DNA of 64,000 nucleotides, taken from Fonsecaea monophora. Taxonomy: Eukaryota; Ascomycota; Eurotiomycetes; Chaetothyriales; Herpotrichiellaceae. Where the stretch lies: positions 186,001-250,000 of the forward strand of contig NW_019173976.1 of the NCBI RefSeq assembly GCF_001642475.1. The letters are read 5' to 3'. Position 1 is the first letter of the stretch. Each line of letters opens with the position of its first letter. Position numbers and translations under genes: made by a program. Shown here in pieces: positions 36,275 to 46,223 of this stretch. Under the pieces are notes generated by a model that worked only from the letters and a program-made list of their open reading frames with translations, did no database searches and was not told the DNA's origin.

Positions 36275-37071
36275 GGTGTCTAGCTCGCGTGTTCTGAATC
36301 GGTCTCGTGATATTGCTCGTCCTGTGGCACAAGGTCAACAGCTGAACTCGGGGTGTTGTTAATGGCCTGGATGTGACAAGATATCGAAACTCCGTTACAC
36401 CCACGACTATGGTGAAGAATAGAAGAGCGTCGAGATTACAATGCCAATTGTTTCCGAGATGTAAGCTGCCTTGGCTACGTAGTAAGGAGGTGCCTTCGCT
36501 GATCGGCAGGAGACCTATCGGGTAGAGCACGGGCAGGAGCAGCAGGTTTAGCGAGTTGAGTTGTGCGAGCCAGCCACGCCAGCAAACAGTTACTACCGAA
36601 AGGGATACGTAGAAAAGATCCTTATCAATGGGAAAGACTATGAACTCGGCAACCTTAATCAATACAATGGAGGTTCTCGTTGCAATGTCTTCTCATTTGA
36701 CATGGTGTCTTAGCAGCTCAGATCATCGTTACGGAGACAAGACTGCAATTCTCATGACTCTCCAAGCAACGCCGAAGAACATTGCGTGTATAGGTCAGTC
36801 GCGCATCACACTGGACTCTTCCACAGATCTCCAATCCTCTGTACATATCTGACACGTTTCGCTGTATTTCCATCTCAATTCCCCTCATCCCAAAACAAGA
36901 TGCCCCGTCTTCAACCAACCCTCACCGTGATTCACGGCCCGGTCATCTGCGATGCGCGCATGCCCCGTTGTCATGTTGCCCAACCCGTTATCATTCCATC
37001 ATCAGTTATCGTACAACTTGTGCTCCGCATGTCATTCTCATCTTCAGTACGTCGAGATTTCGATTCGATCC
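36275..37071. other. Intergenic
   Basis: A 797-bp gap. Plus-strand frames around 36628-37202 lack family features and overlap the 3' end of a spliced minus-strand gene. No gene is called. Confidence 0.45.
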
Positions 37072-37436
37072 CTACCCAGAGTAGACCCTACTTGGTCGCC
37101 GTACTCCTGATGAGCTACCACTTCGACTGCGTCGTTTTCGCTTGCGTTCAACTATCACCTCTTCACGTCGATTTCCAAAATTGCCGCCTTGTAACGAATT
37201 GAAGAGAAAGATCAACAGGAGAGTTCCAAAAAAAGTTCCGATAATGGCACCAGCGAGTGTACCTCCAGAGTATTGTCCGGAACACGACGTCGATGACTGC
37301 GTTACAACGGTAGTCGTGGCCTGGCGAGGTACGAGAGCGGGGGATGCTGGGTTCAGAGCAGAGGCGAGCGTCGCAAGAGGAGCCTGTCATGCGTTAATGC
37401 CAATTCTCGATGTTTAATAATGGAAGCGCTGACCAT
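37072..37436 (-). CDS. Small single-pass membrane protein with Arg-rich tail
   Basis: Proposed complement(37072..37383, 37434..37436), 104 aa. The main exon reads APLATLASALNPASPALVPRQ, a Ser/Thr/Cys region (TSCSGQYSGG), one hydrophobic helix (TLAGAIIGTFFGTLLLIFLF), then an Arg-rich tail ending RRPSRVYSG. This layout (short outside, GAIIG-type helix, RRRSRS tail, R-P-x-x-V-Y end) matches a widespread family of small Pezizomycotina membrane proteins of unknown function. No in-frame ATG exists in the main exon near its start. A 50-nt intron (GTCAGC donor, ATTAAC branch, GACAG acceptor) would place a lone ATG codon as exon 1. The main exon is well supported; the ATG-only exon is inferred. Confidence 0.68.
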
Positions 37437-38682
37437 TTAAATAAAAAACCGAGAAATCCCGTGCGGATCAACTATATGGCAGTTTCGAATAGAAAGTCAA
37501 GCAGGTGAAGTCTTGTGTACTGTTTGGTTGTCGTTGTCGCAAAGCCGAACCCATCCGCAGGCTCAATCGTTTCACAATACGAGACAGACCACCAAACAAA
37601 GAATTGGGTTATGTGGTTGCGCAAAACGAAGGGTCACAAACAGCAAAGGTCGGAAGCAAGCAGCGATTTCACAGAAATGAGTGCTTTCAAATGCGACAGC
37701 AGAAAGGAATGATTGTAAGATAGAGACGAACCGGAGGAGGCTGGATAACGGCCATTGTTGACGAGTCTCGTGTGAGGGCCGGGATGAGAGACGGCGAGAG
37801 CGAGGACAACCATTTGACGTCAGGCATCATCAGAGGCACGAAAGGACTCGAGGGGCAACCAACCGGCATCGCTTGTTGAGGGAGCCTCCACCCTCGGCCA
37901 ATTTTCCTTGGTTGCTGCCGCCCATTGCCCTTTGCTGGCGGCCAACAGCCGCAGGCCACGAGCTCCCTGATTCGTGCTTCTGCTCTTAGTCCCCCCAGAT
38001 ACAGCGATGAACATAAATTATTGATTCTGAGTGCATGATGTTTCCGACCGGCTTTCCCTGCCGTAAATTTGTGTTAGTTGTGTCCTGGATTGTGCTACTG
38101 AAGGAGAATAGTAAAAGACACTATTGTCATTGTTGGAACTTTCCGCTACATAAAATCGGAACTCCCAGCCCACGATTATTGGGATGCTCTAACTTTCTAC
38201 TTCCGTGCATGAACCTCCGGTAGTCCCACGCAGAAGCCTTTATCGAAAGCCAATTGTCCATTATATTTTGCTTCAGCATCTCCGGGCAGTGATGCAATGA
38301 AGGATCTCTTCAGGCAGGGAATCAGAAGTCCCGTGGATCGGCACATGGTTGCAGACGACCTGCCACAGTGCCAGTGCCAGAACCAGGACAATGCACCAGG
38401 ACCGCGACGTGGTAGCTTGACAAGGCTCCCTTGCATCTTGTATGCTTTGTTTTTAGAGGAAACCGCAATATGTTTGTTGACTGATGTTTTCTGGGCGACA
38501 CTCTTGTGCTACCACAAACGTTCCAGCCACGTCGGCCCAAGGGGGTTCTGGTGTATGCACTGGGTGACCAGTATACAGATAGGTTCCCGATATTTTCCAG
38601 GTCGAGAGGGTATACCACCGATAGTGCGAACAACCCTGGATAGGATTCCCGCAAGAACTGTTGCTGACACATATGATTAATC
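37437..38682. other. Intergenic
   Basis: A 1.2-kb gap with overlapping chance frames on both strands (for example 38297-38680 plus and 38322-38846 minus). No feature is supported. Confidence 0.5.
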
Positions 38683-40125
38683 CTATTCCCTCGACAACAC
38701 TTTCCCAAGTCTGATATCCTCAAAACTGTTGCGCCTGCCCCAATTCTTCGGTTGTCGTTTAAGGAATGCTCCAACAGCACCAAGGTATCCTTCGTGCCGG
38801 AGAAAGTACGCTTGTTTTTCGCCTTGGGACCAGAACTTGATGGCATAGGAGAGAGTGTTCATCGTCTGAGTATGGCCTCGAATGAAGGAACCCCCAAAAT
38901 AAATGTGCTGTAGTTTGTGCTTCTCTGACTGGAGATAGGCAATCTGGCCAATGTTGTTCGATATTGCGTATAGCAAACTTCTGGCCATGTCTTCCGTTTT
39001 GAATCCACGCAACATGTCGTGGTCGTCGTCCTGACCATCGCCGTTGAAAAGACCCTCGCCGTCTTCTGCGTGTCGTTCGGCCATCCTCTTCATTCGAAAC
39101 ACTTTCCCAAACGTGCTTGCGATGGTGGTACTTTTGAGCCCAATTTTACTGTATCCTCCGCCATAGATATCGCCCACAAGCATATCTACACCGCTGTTGT
39201 CACCCCTTTCGGCCAGCCGCAGCATCTCATCGAAAGTGCGTGCTCCAGTGAGAAGGGACAGAATGCCCCAGAATGTTCCGCCTCCCAAGGACGTTCCGCC
39301 TACCCGTTGAAACTCTCGAGGTCCAGAGACCTTGACCATCGAGACACCGGATCCGATATTGACCAAGAGGTAGGGGTAGATATCCGCACGGGCTTCGGCG
39401 AACTGCATCGGCTCTTCCTCACTATATGTGAAGACCTCTCGCGGGATTTCTGTAATGAAGAAATCCAAGCCTGTGAAACAACTGGTCAGTCATCTTGCAC
39501 AACGCCTTCTGCTAAAATTCTCACCAATGATGAGGCACTCCATCTCATCCTCTTGAACTACGTCCACGTGAAGCAACTCTTTCATCCGGTTGTAGAACTT
39601 GTATGCGCCTCCTCCTGTTGCCATGACACACAGTTCTTGCGGAGTCGACCCATTGAGCTTGGACTGTGTCTTCTTTAATTCTTGGATGAAGTCAATGCAC
39701 AGATCGATCCGGTCCGTCTCGAAGTTGACGAAGTTCAATCGTCCACCCCCGTGTGTTGAGCCTGGCTCGCGAGAGAAGTAGACTAGCTTTGCTAAAGAGC
39801 CGCCAATCTAAGATCAAAGTTAGGACAGATGGAGGGGTGAGAGACGATCGCATAGGTAACGTACATCAAGAGCAACATGGCTCACTACATCTGTGTGGTG
39901 TGGGAGACGGATATCCTTGTGTTCCCAATGGACATGCTCATGCTCATCCGCAGTGCCATTGCGCGTATTCACCTCGTCGTCGACGATGAAGGCGCCTTCG
40001 ACATTGATCTTGACTGAAGCTGGGTTTGGAGGCGCCCGCGGCGGGCGACCAGGGGCATCGCCGTCGGCGATTGCGGAATTGTCTTGTTGTTCATTGTCCG
40101 TCACCGTCTCTTCTAGGATCGGCAT
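38683..40125 (-). CDS. CAB1: Pantothenate kinase (eukaryotic type)
   Basis: Three exons, complement(38683..39470, 39525..39807, 39865..40125), give 443 aa; introns are 54 and 57 nt. The enzyme phosphorylates pantothenate, the first and rate-setting step of coenzyme A synthesis. The splices give VALD|IGGSLAKLVYFSRE, the N-terminal ATP-binding loop of the acetate-kinase/actin-like fold, and CLIIG|LDFFI. Further landmarks are ATGGGAYKFY, LLVNIGSGVSMVKV, the GGTSLGGGTFWG loop, and the C-terminal IYFGGSFIRGH..LGAVGAFL. The N-terminal 60 residues are Pro/Asp-rich and variable. Start at the ATG at 40125 (MPILEE); the frame upstream is entered only by GTG. Spacing and length agree with other fungal PanK proteins. 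Confidence 0.95.
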
Positions 40126-40737
40126 GGTGGAAATAGGGAGTCGAGGCCAGCGTTGACCCCATACGATGTTGAGGTCAACTGCGTCGTGTGACGACTCGGC
40201 GATATACGTGGGGTGTCTGAAGTTATCGGTCACCGATCATTTTATAATACCTTGAAAATATAGGGGCATGTTCACTGTGAATCCGGTCGGCTGAAATCAT
40301 ACAATGGTATATCCAAGAGATAATAAGGCACTCGAGAACGTTGGCTATGTCCAAGTGGTGCGGACCTCGGTCAAGGAAATTATTTCTCGGATCAATAATT
40401 TCACGCCGATTCAAGTAATACAATGCTCGACCCCTCGCCCCGATGCCCCGCATAGTGCGCGCATACTCACCAAAGCCGAACAGAGGCCGTGGTATTATTG
40501 CTACTGTAACATCATTCTGATGCGACCTAGAAAGAAGGACAATTTCTCGAGAGGCTTGCACACTGTACGGGACACATCCCAGTGTCAAATCCCATCGCAA
40601 AGTCTCATTGCGACTCTCTATCAGCCCTCCATAATCACCTTGTCACGGAACCACTCACTGACTCCTAAACAAGCTTACGGCCCTAGCAATATCACTTGCT
40701 GATCTTTGGACCTCCATTACCGAGAGTCACACACCAT
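40126..40737. other. Intergenic
   Basis: This 612-bp gap holds the pantothenate kinase promoter. Short frames on both strands have no recognisable content. Confidence 0.5.
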
Positions 40738-41284
40738 CTACCCCATCGGAAGGTACTGTTGAACAAAGAAAATCCCCAATAGCATTAACACAATCCATAT
40801 GGCGAAAATGCGGACGTGTGGTTTTCTGGAATCAGATGTGCGCAAGGCGGCTGTGGGGTCTGGAATGGCATTGACAGTGGTCGCAACATCGACGATAGAA
40901 CTCTGTGCGCATTGCTCCGGTGTTTGCCCCTGTGACAGTTGAGCTTTGGAAGATTGGACGATGATGCGGACAAACAAACTGGTTGACAGCACAGGTCAGC
41001 GGCAACACCAATGCCACATTCGAACCCACCGGAGCAGACTCCTACCCAGTGTTAATCAGCCAGAGCAGTTTGGAAGTCAAGGAGAGTTTCTCACCACTCC
41101 CATCAGTACAGCAAGTATCTTGACCACTAGCATTATAACAATATGCTCCGTTGAAAGTGTAGCATGAAGTTGTCCCTGTCGGACAAGTGAGCAGAGAAGG
41201 TGAAGCTGGTCCTCGTTCTTGATGGATTGATATCGCCATAGTCCTCTGATTACCGACGAAGGCAGAGAGCGAAGCATAATCCAT
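40738..41284 (-). CDS. Cys-rich protein with C-terminal membrane helix
   Basis: Proposed complement(40738..40929, 40980..41041, 41095..41284), 147 aa; introns are 50 and 53 nt and phases close. The joined middle has ten or more cysteines in a regular pattern: TCPTGTTSCYTFNGAYC, then QDTCCTDGSG|VCSGGFEC and DLCCQP|GQTPEQC. The C-terminus is a hydrophobic helix (IWIVLMLLGIFFVQQYL) only a few residues from the end. Several similarly spaced CC pairs suggest disulfide bonding outside the cytosol. I know no named family. The N-terminus (MDYASLSAFVGN..) has no clear signal peptide, so the start or a further 5' exon is uncertain. Support comes from the coherent Cys spacing across both introns. Confidence 0.6.
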
Positions 41285-42161
41285 TGGAGCTCAAATTCAA
41301 CTCTGCTTCGAAAGGTTCAGGAGTAAAAGGTCTCTTTGGGCGGGCACCACCCAATCTCGCCAACATCAAATTGTGTCAGTCATGGCAGCCCAGATGTGGG
41401 AATTCCAATTCTGGCTGAGACAGGAGGGCCACATCTCCGTTACAGTTGACTCTGAAAGCAAAAGAGAGAAGAAAAAAAGACATGTCAAGGGACATCGTCC
41501 TCATTCAGGCCCGAGGGAAACCGAATGAACAAAATTGTCGCTGGAGCCCGAGATACAAAGACCTTCAGCACGACCAACCCATATCACCCAAGCAACAGAA
41601 GTGCTCCATTTAGTCGAACAGAGCACGGTTGACCCTGCTTCTCCTGATGTCACCTTTCCAGGATGGCACATCGGCCTGAGTGACATTCCCAAGTTGAACG
41701 AACTAATTTTCAGACTACCTCAGGAAGGGATACCATATGGTACAATATCCTACTGGTAATCACAAAGCAAACTTTGGTCTTGTATATTTGGTCTTGTATA
41801 GTACCTTCCGTAGTTAAAAGCTTTTGCTGCTTGGGTGATTACCTGCGTAAATCGTCGACCGAGGTTGGCGAAACGTATTGGAAGGACATTCTCATTCTCT
41901 ATTCTATCTACCACTTCACTACGAGCAACGAGAAGCAGCACGATAGTTTCCTGGCTGTCGGGGTTGATCTCGAGCACTCAAGTGCCTGTTAGTGAACGAA
42001 ATCTTCTTGAGCTATGTAGATCGGGTTGACATGTCGGTACGGTTCCCTTCTGGGACAAGGATATAGCGTCTTGGAGATATGCGTGAGAGTGCCTTCAACT
42101 GAACGTCAAGGTAGTGTGTTGCTGTATAGCTCAAGACACACCTATACTAGAACACCTCCAT
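41285..42161. other. Intergenic
   Basis: An 877-bp gap. The plus-strand frame at 41535-41759 begins with TTG and shows no family features. No gene is called. Confidence 0.5.
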
Positions 42162-43062
42162 CTAAAACACATCAGCTGCATTCATCAGATTGACTTTGCC
42201 ACACTCACCTATCTCTATCAGTTTCCCGGTGGAGTAATCTGCTCGAACGGCATAGAGGTACGCTTCAGCGATATGCTCAGGAGTGGCAACAAACCCCACC
42301 GGAAGGGTCTGGCTCGCTTTGTTGAATATCTCCTCCTGCTCTTCAGGGGTCTTGCCTTGTTTATCCCACAAGGGTGTTTTCACCAAGCCTGGCACGACTG
42401 TATTCACACGGATCTTCTTCTCCGCGAGGTCTGCTGCAAGGCCTTTGGTGAGAGAGAGTACTCCTCCATTCAAGGCTCCACCAATCGCGGCGTTCTTCCC
42501 AGGCTTGATGCCGGCGGTCCCAGACGTGAGAGTCAAGGAGCCTCCCTTGCGCACAATATCGTACTTCAGAAGAACTAGAACCTGTGAGCAGCGCTTGACT
42601 TGTATGTGCGAGCTTATCAAGCCAATATACTTTTCCCAGTGATCACTGCACCCCAGAATTTTACCCCAAAGAGATGCTTTGCTTCGTCTAAGTTTTGATC
42701 TTCTAATTTGCCTCGAATAATGTTATCAACGGCTGAGAAGATAACGTGGTCGACGGGTGCCAGTGATCGAAGTGTATCAGTAAAGGCGGCTTCATTACGG
42801 ACATCTGCGACAACTCCTTTGGCGTTCGGAGACCCAAGTCTTTGCAGTGCGGCATCTAGTTTTGCTGAAGAGGATGAAATGATGGTTACTCTTGCACCGA
42901 CATCGAGAAGCGCCGCTGCAGCTCCGAAGCCAATACTATAATTCGTCAACACAGATGTTGCTGAAGGCAGTGGGATTCAGAGGGACGTTTTCTGACTCAC
43001 CCTGTGCTTCCTCCGACCACTATGATATTCTGGCCTTCAAGCTTATCCTTAAAGCCGCCCAT
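42162..43062 (-). CDS. Atypical short-chain dehydrogenase/reductase
   Basis: Three exons, complement(42162..42574, 42631..42935, 43001..43062), give 259 aa; introns are 56 and 65 nt. The Rossmann dinucleotide loop is GGSTGIGFG (17-25), rebuilt by the first intron. Further SDR landmarks are the NNxG-equivalent region (VIFSAVDN), LTLTSGTAG, and RVNTVVPGLVKTPLW after the active site. The usual S-x12-Y-x3-K triad is broken: the serine in TSGT is present, but the Tyr and Lys positions are Ile and Leu in KNAAIGGALNGG. A known SDR subgroup with SGTAG..RVN..PG lacks Tyr/Lys too. It may use another mechanism or bind rather than reduce. Divergent from CMS1, 525 bp between starts. Confidence 0.85.
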
Positions 43063-43587
43063 TTCGCAATCGGTACTAGAGATACAATTGAAATATCCTG
43101 ATGAGAAGAAATTCAGGAACTGTCGCCTCGTATGACCAGATCTTTAAATACAATCCAGAGATGTTATGGTGTCATTAGTTTCGGAATGACGCCAGATAAG
43201 TAGACTACTCAGGAGGAGGTCCTACGTAGAAGTAGTCGGTAGAGCTTGCAGAGCTCTAGGCGGGTGCATTTCTAGATCGGCGTGTAGTCCATCTACCATT
43301 TGCCGCGACAGCAAAAGGCCGTGCTTGTACGGGCAGGGAGGTGTAGAATGTATGCACCTCATGCTCGGTACCTCTTGCAGCTCTTGTTATGTATTTGGTT
43401 CTCCGCACCACGACAGGCCTCGAGGCCCACGTGCCGCCAAGGCTCTCGAATGCGGGGATCGATGCTGATTCCAGAACAAATAATTAATTTCTTCTTTGCG
43501 CTTCAGGATATGATGTTATTCCTGCGCTAGACTTCACACCGCAAGAGAACACATGCATGCGTCTCCTTGGACATCTAATAATTCATA
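43063..43587. promoter_or_regulatory. Divergent promoter, SDR / CMS1
   Basis: A 525-bp spacer lies between two start codons facing outward. No coding region is seen. Confidence 0.4.
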
Positions 43588-44430
43588 ATGTCGCGCACAA
43601 AGCAAAAGGCTCGAAGGGGTGGTGGGAATGACCCGCAGGATATTATCCGGCGTGAAAAGAGTGAGGTGGTCACTGGCGACCTTACACAAAAAAAGGTGGC
43701 TACAACGATGGGAGGGAAGAAGCGAAAGCTCGACCAGTCCGATGATCTTAAAACATACCCTCTACCGAAACGAGCCGCCCTTGACACCGAGTCGGAACAA
43801 TCTACATCCCCAGGCGTCGCCGTCGATCCCTCCCTCCTCGCTGATCACTTTGCGAAGAACATTCAAAAGTGGTTCTCAACTAGCAGTCCCATCGAACTGG
43901 AAGATATGTACCTTCCTAAAAAGGCTTTTCTCGACACCACAAGTTATACTAAGGAAAGGCTTGCTGCGAACCTCCCAGACTTCCTCGAGCAATTTTCCGC
44001 TGGCGGTAAAGAGGGACTTTCCATCTGCGAGGAAGTCGGCTCGCCACATACTATTGTCCTTGCAATGTCTGGCATGCGAATAGCAGATCTTATGCGAGAA
44101 TTGCGAGTGTTTAAGAGCCAGGGTTCCAAAGTCGGTAAATTCATGCCTAAACACATGAAACTCGAAATGAATATAAAGTTTCTGCAAAGTAACAAAGTGG
44201 GAATTGCCATAGGCACCCCGGAGCGCTTAAATCAGTTGTTGGAAGCAGAGGCTTTGAAGACTCAGGGGCTACAAAGAATTGTGGTGGATGGCTCCTATCA
44301 CGACGAGAAGAGAAGTAATATCTTCACGATAGGTCAGATTTTTCGACCGATGGTCGCCTTTCTCAATGACGACAATATTCGCCAGAGATATGGAGCGGAA
44401 CAGAACAAGGTTGATATTATAGTCTTCTGA
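43588..44430 (+). CDS. CMS1: CMS1-like small-subunit ribosome biogenesis protein
   Basis: Single exon, 280 aa. The basic N-terminus (MSRTKQKARRGGG, KKRKLD) fits a nucleolar protein. The body carries the Cms1 pattern: DPSLLADHFAKNIQKWF, ELEDMYLPKKAFLDTT, LPDFLEQF, then VLAMSGMRIADLMRELR and KHMKLEMNIKFLQSNKVGIAIGTPERLNQLL. The TPERL segment echoes a helicase motif, but the protein lacks ATP-binding motifs. In yeast Cms1 associates with the 90S/U3 pre-ribosome and suppresses an mcm10 mutant. Length matches family members. The end (FNDDN..KVDIIVF) is conserved. It lies near DBP8, another small-subunit assembly factor, about 1.8 kb away. Confidence 0.88.
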   Translation: MSRTKQKARRGGGNDPQDIIRREKSEVVTGDLTQKKVATTMGGKKRKLDQSDDLKTYPLPKRAALDTESEQSTSPGVAVDPSLLADHFAKNIQKWFSTSSPIELEDMYLPKKAFLDTTSYTKERLAANLPDFLEQFSAGGKEGLSICEEVGSPHTIVLAMSGMRIADLMRELRVFKSQGSKVGKFMPKHMKLEMNIKFLQSNKVGIAIGTPERLNQLLEAEALKTQGLQRIVVDGSYHDEKRSNIFTIGQIFRPMVAFLNDDNIRQRYGAEQNKVDIIVF

Positions 44431-45012
44431 ATATGAAGGAAACACTATTGCAGGCGCAGCACCATCACCAACCACGTGGGCGACGACCAACAACACAAGG
44501 TCGTGGATCTGGAGTCTGGAAGTCTACGAGATGATCTCGAAACTAAGCACGAGGGAACAGCCCACACAGTACGAGGTACGGGAACACTAGCGCCAGGAAC
44601 AAGCGGCTTCGACCAAGTCTTTCGCTTCAAATCAACAAATCAGCAAATCAATGGGCAGCTCTACCGAGTTTTCCAGGTCCTAGTTGTACTGGTGGCCCAG
44701 TGTTTCTCGGCTGAAGATAAAGCGGTGGCGCAAAGCGGGGGGGGGGGGGGTACCTGGAGCCCATGATCGATCAACAGGCACTCGACTGTGTACTTGCTGC
44801 AATGATAAAAATCCGTTCCGCTGTTTCCAATAATGTCTACAGCACTTTGAATCATTTCTCCAATAGCGCCGATTGATTCTGACTTGCTGCAAACCTCTGG
44901 AGCCTTCGCATGCAGACGAAAATAGTCGCATTGACTTTTTGTACTCCTTGGGACCAAACAGTGCTTCAGTTGCCTCATTCTGATAGGCTGGCTCTAACTT
45001 CATGCTCCCGGA
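44431..45012. other. Intergenic with poly-G run
   Basis: This 582-bp gap between CMS1 and the deaminase contains a 14-G run. Short frames here have no recognisable domain. Confidence 0.5.
44737..44750. repeat. Poly-G homopolymer (14)
   Basis: Fourteen consecutive G upstream of the deaminase gene; length may be affected by sequencing error. Confidence 0.9.
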
Positions 45013-45948
45013 ATGAGTTACCAGGCATATCTCAAATCTACTGCAGCTCATGCCAGCAACAAAACTCCACCCCCAAGCTCTATTCATCGAAAACCTCCTC
45101 CGGGGGCTGCGCCGTCTGGCTCATCCATCCATAGCACTCTAAAGAGCAGCGCCAACCCAATATTAACCACCAACTCCTCGCTCACGCCTGCATCATCAAC
45201 GAACTCTCCAGCAAACACCTCTGCCCCTAAAATACCACCCGCATCCGACTCGAACATTCCTGCTTCTGAGCCAGTCCGCGCGGACTTGACCAAAGAACAA
45301 ATCGACGCTGCACTGAAAGCATGTTTGGACTTACAAAATACTGCCACGAGTCTGCACGAGAAGCGGCCTTTTGCAGCCTTGCTTTTGGGACCTGACAACA
45401 CCACCGTCTTGCTTACACACTTTTCCATCTCTCATGTCCAACATGCAGAGACCGAGCTCGCTCGACTTGCTACCATCCACTTCTCGCAGAAATACCTCGC
45501 CGCGTGCACCCTTGTGTCGACTTGGGAGCCATGCGCTATGTGTACGGGGACACTGTACTGGAGTAATATTGGACGTCTAGTCTACGCTGCTCGCGAAGAA
45601 AAGCTGAAAGACTTGACGGGCGGCGACAACCAGGAAAATATGACCATGTCTCTGCCCTGTCGGGATGTGCTCAAGGCCGGCCAGAAAGACGTCGAGGTCA
45701 TTGGGCCCGTTACACAATGGGAAGAGAAGGTTGTTGAAGAGAGTGGCAAATGGTGGAAAGAACACCAGTCCGATGGCTTTGATAGGAGATTGAGGGGAGA
45801 TAGTGTGAACGGAAGTGAGAAACCGGGAAGCCTGTCAAGTATGCGTCACGGCACACCAACTACCTGGACAGGAGAAGACACTGTTCTCAGTAGCATCGAT
45901 GATGAGGGTGAGTACAAGGCAGAGCTTGATATCGACTGGATGAGGTAG
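45013..45948 (+). CDS. Cytidine/deoxycytidylate-type zinc deaminase
   Basis: Single exon, 311 aa. The N-terminal 90 residues are Ser/Pro/Thr-rich and probably disordered. The deaminase fold follows (about 93-240) with the zinc and proton-shuttle signature H144-A-E146 and P173-C174-A-M-C177, then LYWSNIGRLVYAARE. The C-terminal tail is acidic and Ser-rich. HAE plus EPCAMCTGTLYWSNIGRLVYA is closest to nucleoside/guanine deaminase and TadA-like subgroups of the CMP/dCMP deaminase family. These hydrolyse an exocyclic amino group of a nucleoside, base or tRNA wobble adenosine. The specific substrate is not decided by sequence. The start ATG is preceded by no in-frame extension with family likeness. 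Confidence 0.9.
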   Translation: MSYQAYLKSTAAHASNKTPPPSSIHRKPPPGAAPSGSSIHSTLKSSANPILTTNSSLTPASSTNSPANTSAPKIPPASDSNIPASEPVRADLTKEQIDAALKACLDLQNTATSLHEKRPFAALLLGPDNTTVLLTHFSISHVQHAETELARLATIHFSQKYLAACTLVSTWEPCAMCTGTLYWSNIGRLVYAAREEKLKDLTGGDNQENMTMSLPCRDVLKAGQKDVEVIGPVTQWEEKVVEESGKWWKEHQSDGFDRRLRGDSVNGSEKPGSLSSMRHGTPTTWTGEDTVLSSIDDEGEYKAELDIDWMR

Positions 45949-46223
45949 ATTGTTATCGAAGTCACCACGCTTGGTGATAGTGCTTGACCATGAACCAGAG
46001 TCCTCAGTGGAAGTGTCAGCATTTCGTCAAGGGATTGTGAATGTGAACTGGACCACTACATGATTGTACGACCACTGAAAATCGGTAGGCCGACGGCCAA
46101 TTGAAAGAGATCGCAAAGAGGAAACGAGGCCTGGAATACATAATGGTGCATTACATTGGTCTCACTAAAGTCATGATTAGGCGGCCATTGGTAGAGTCAT
46201 CAGGAGGATGGCATTGAGATTGT

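Noticed and set aside
38322..38846. 174-codon minus-strand frame beside pantothenate kinase
   Set aside because: Overlaps the true kinase C-terminus in another frame and has no family features.
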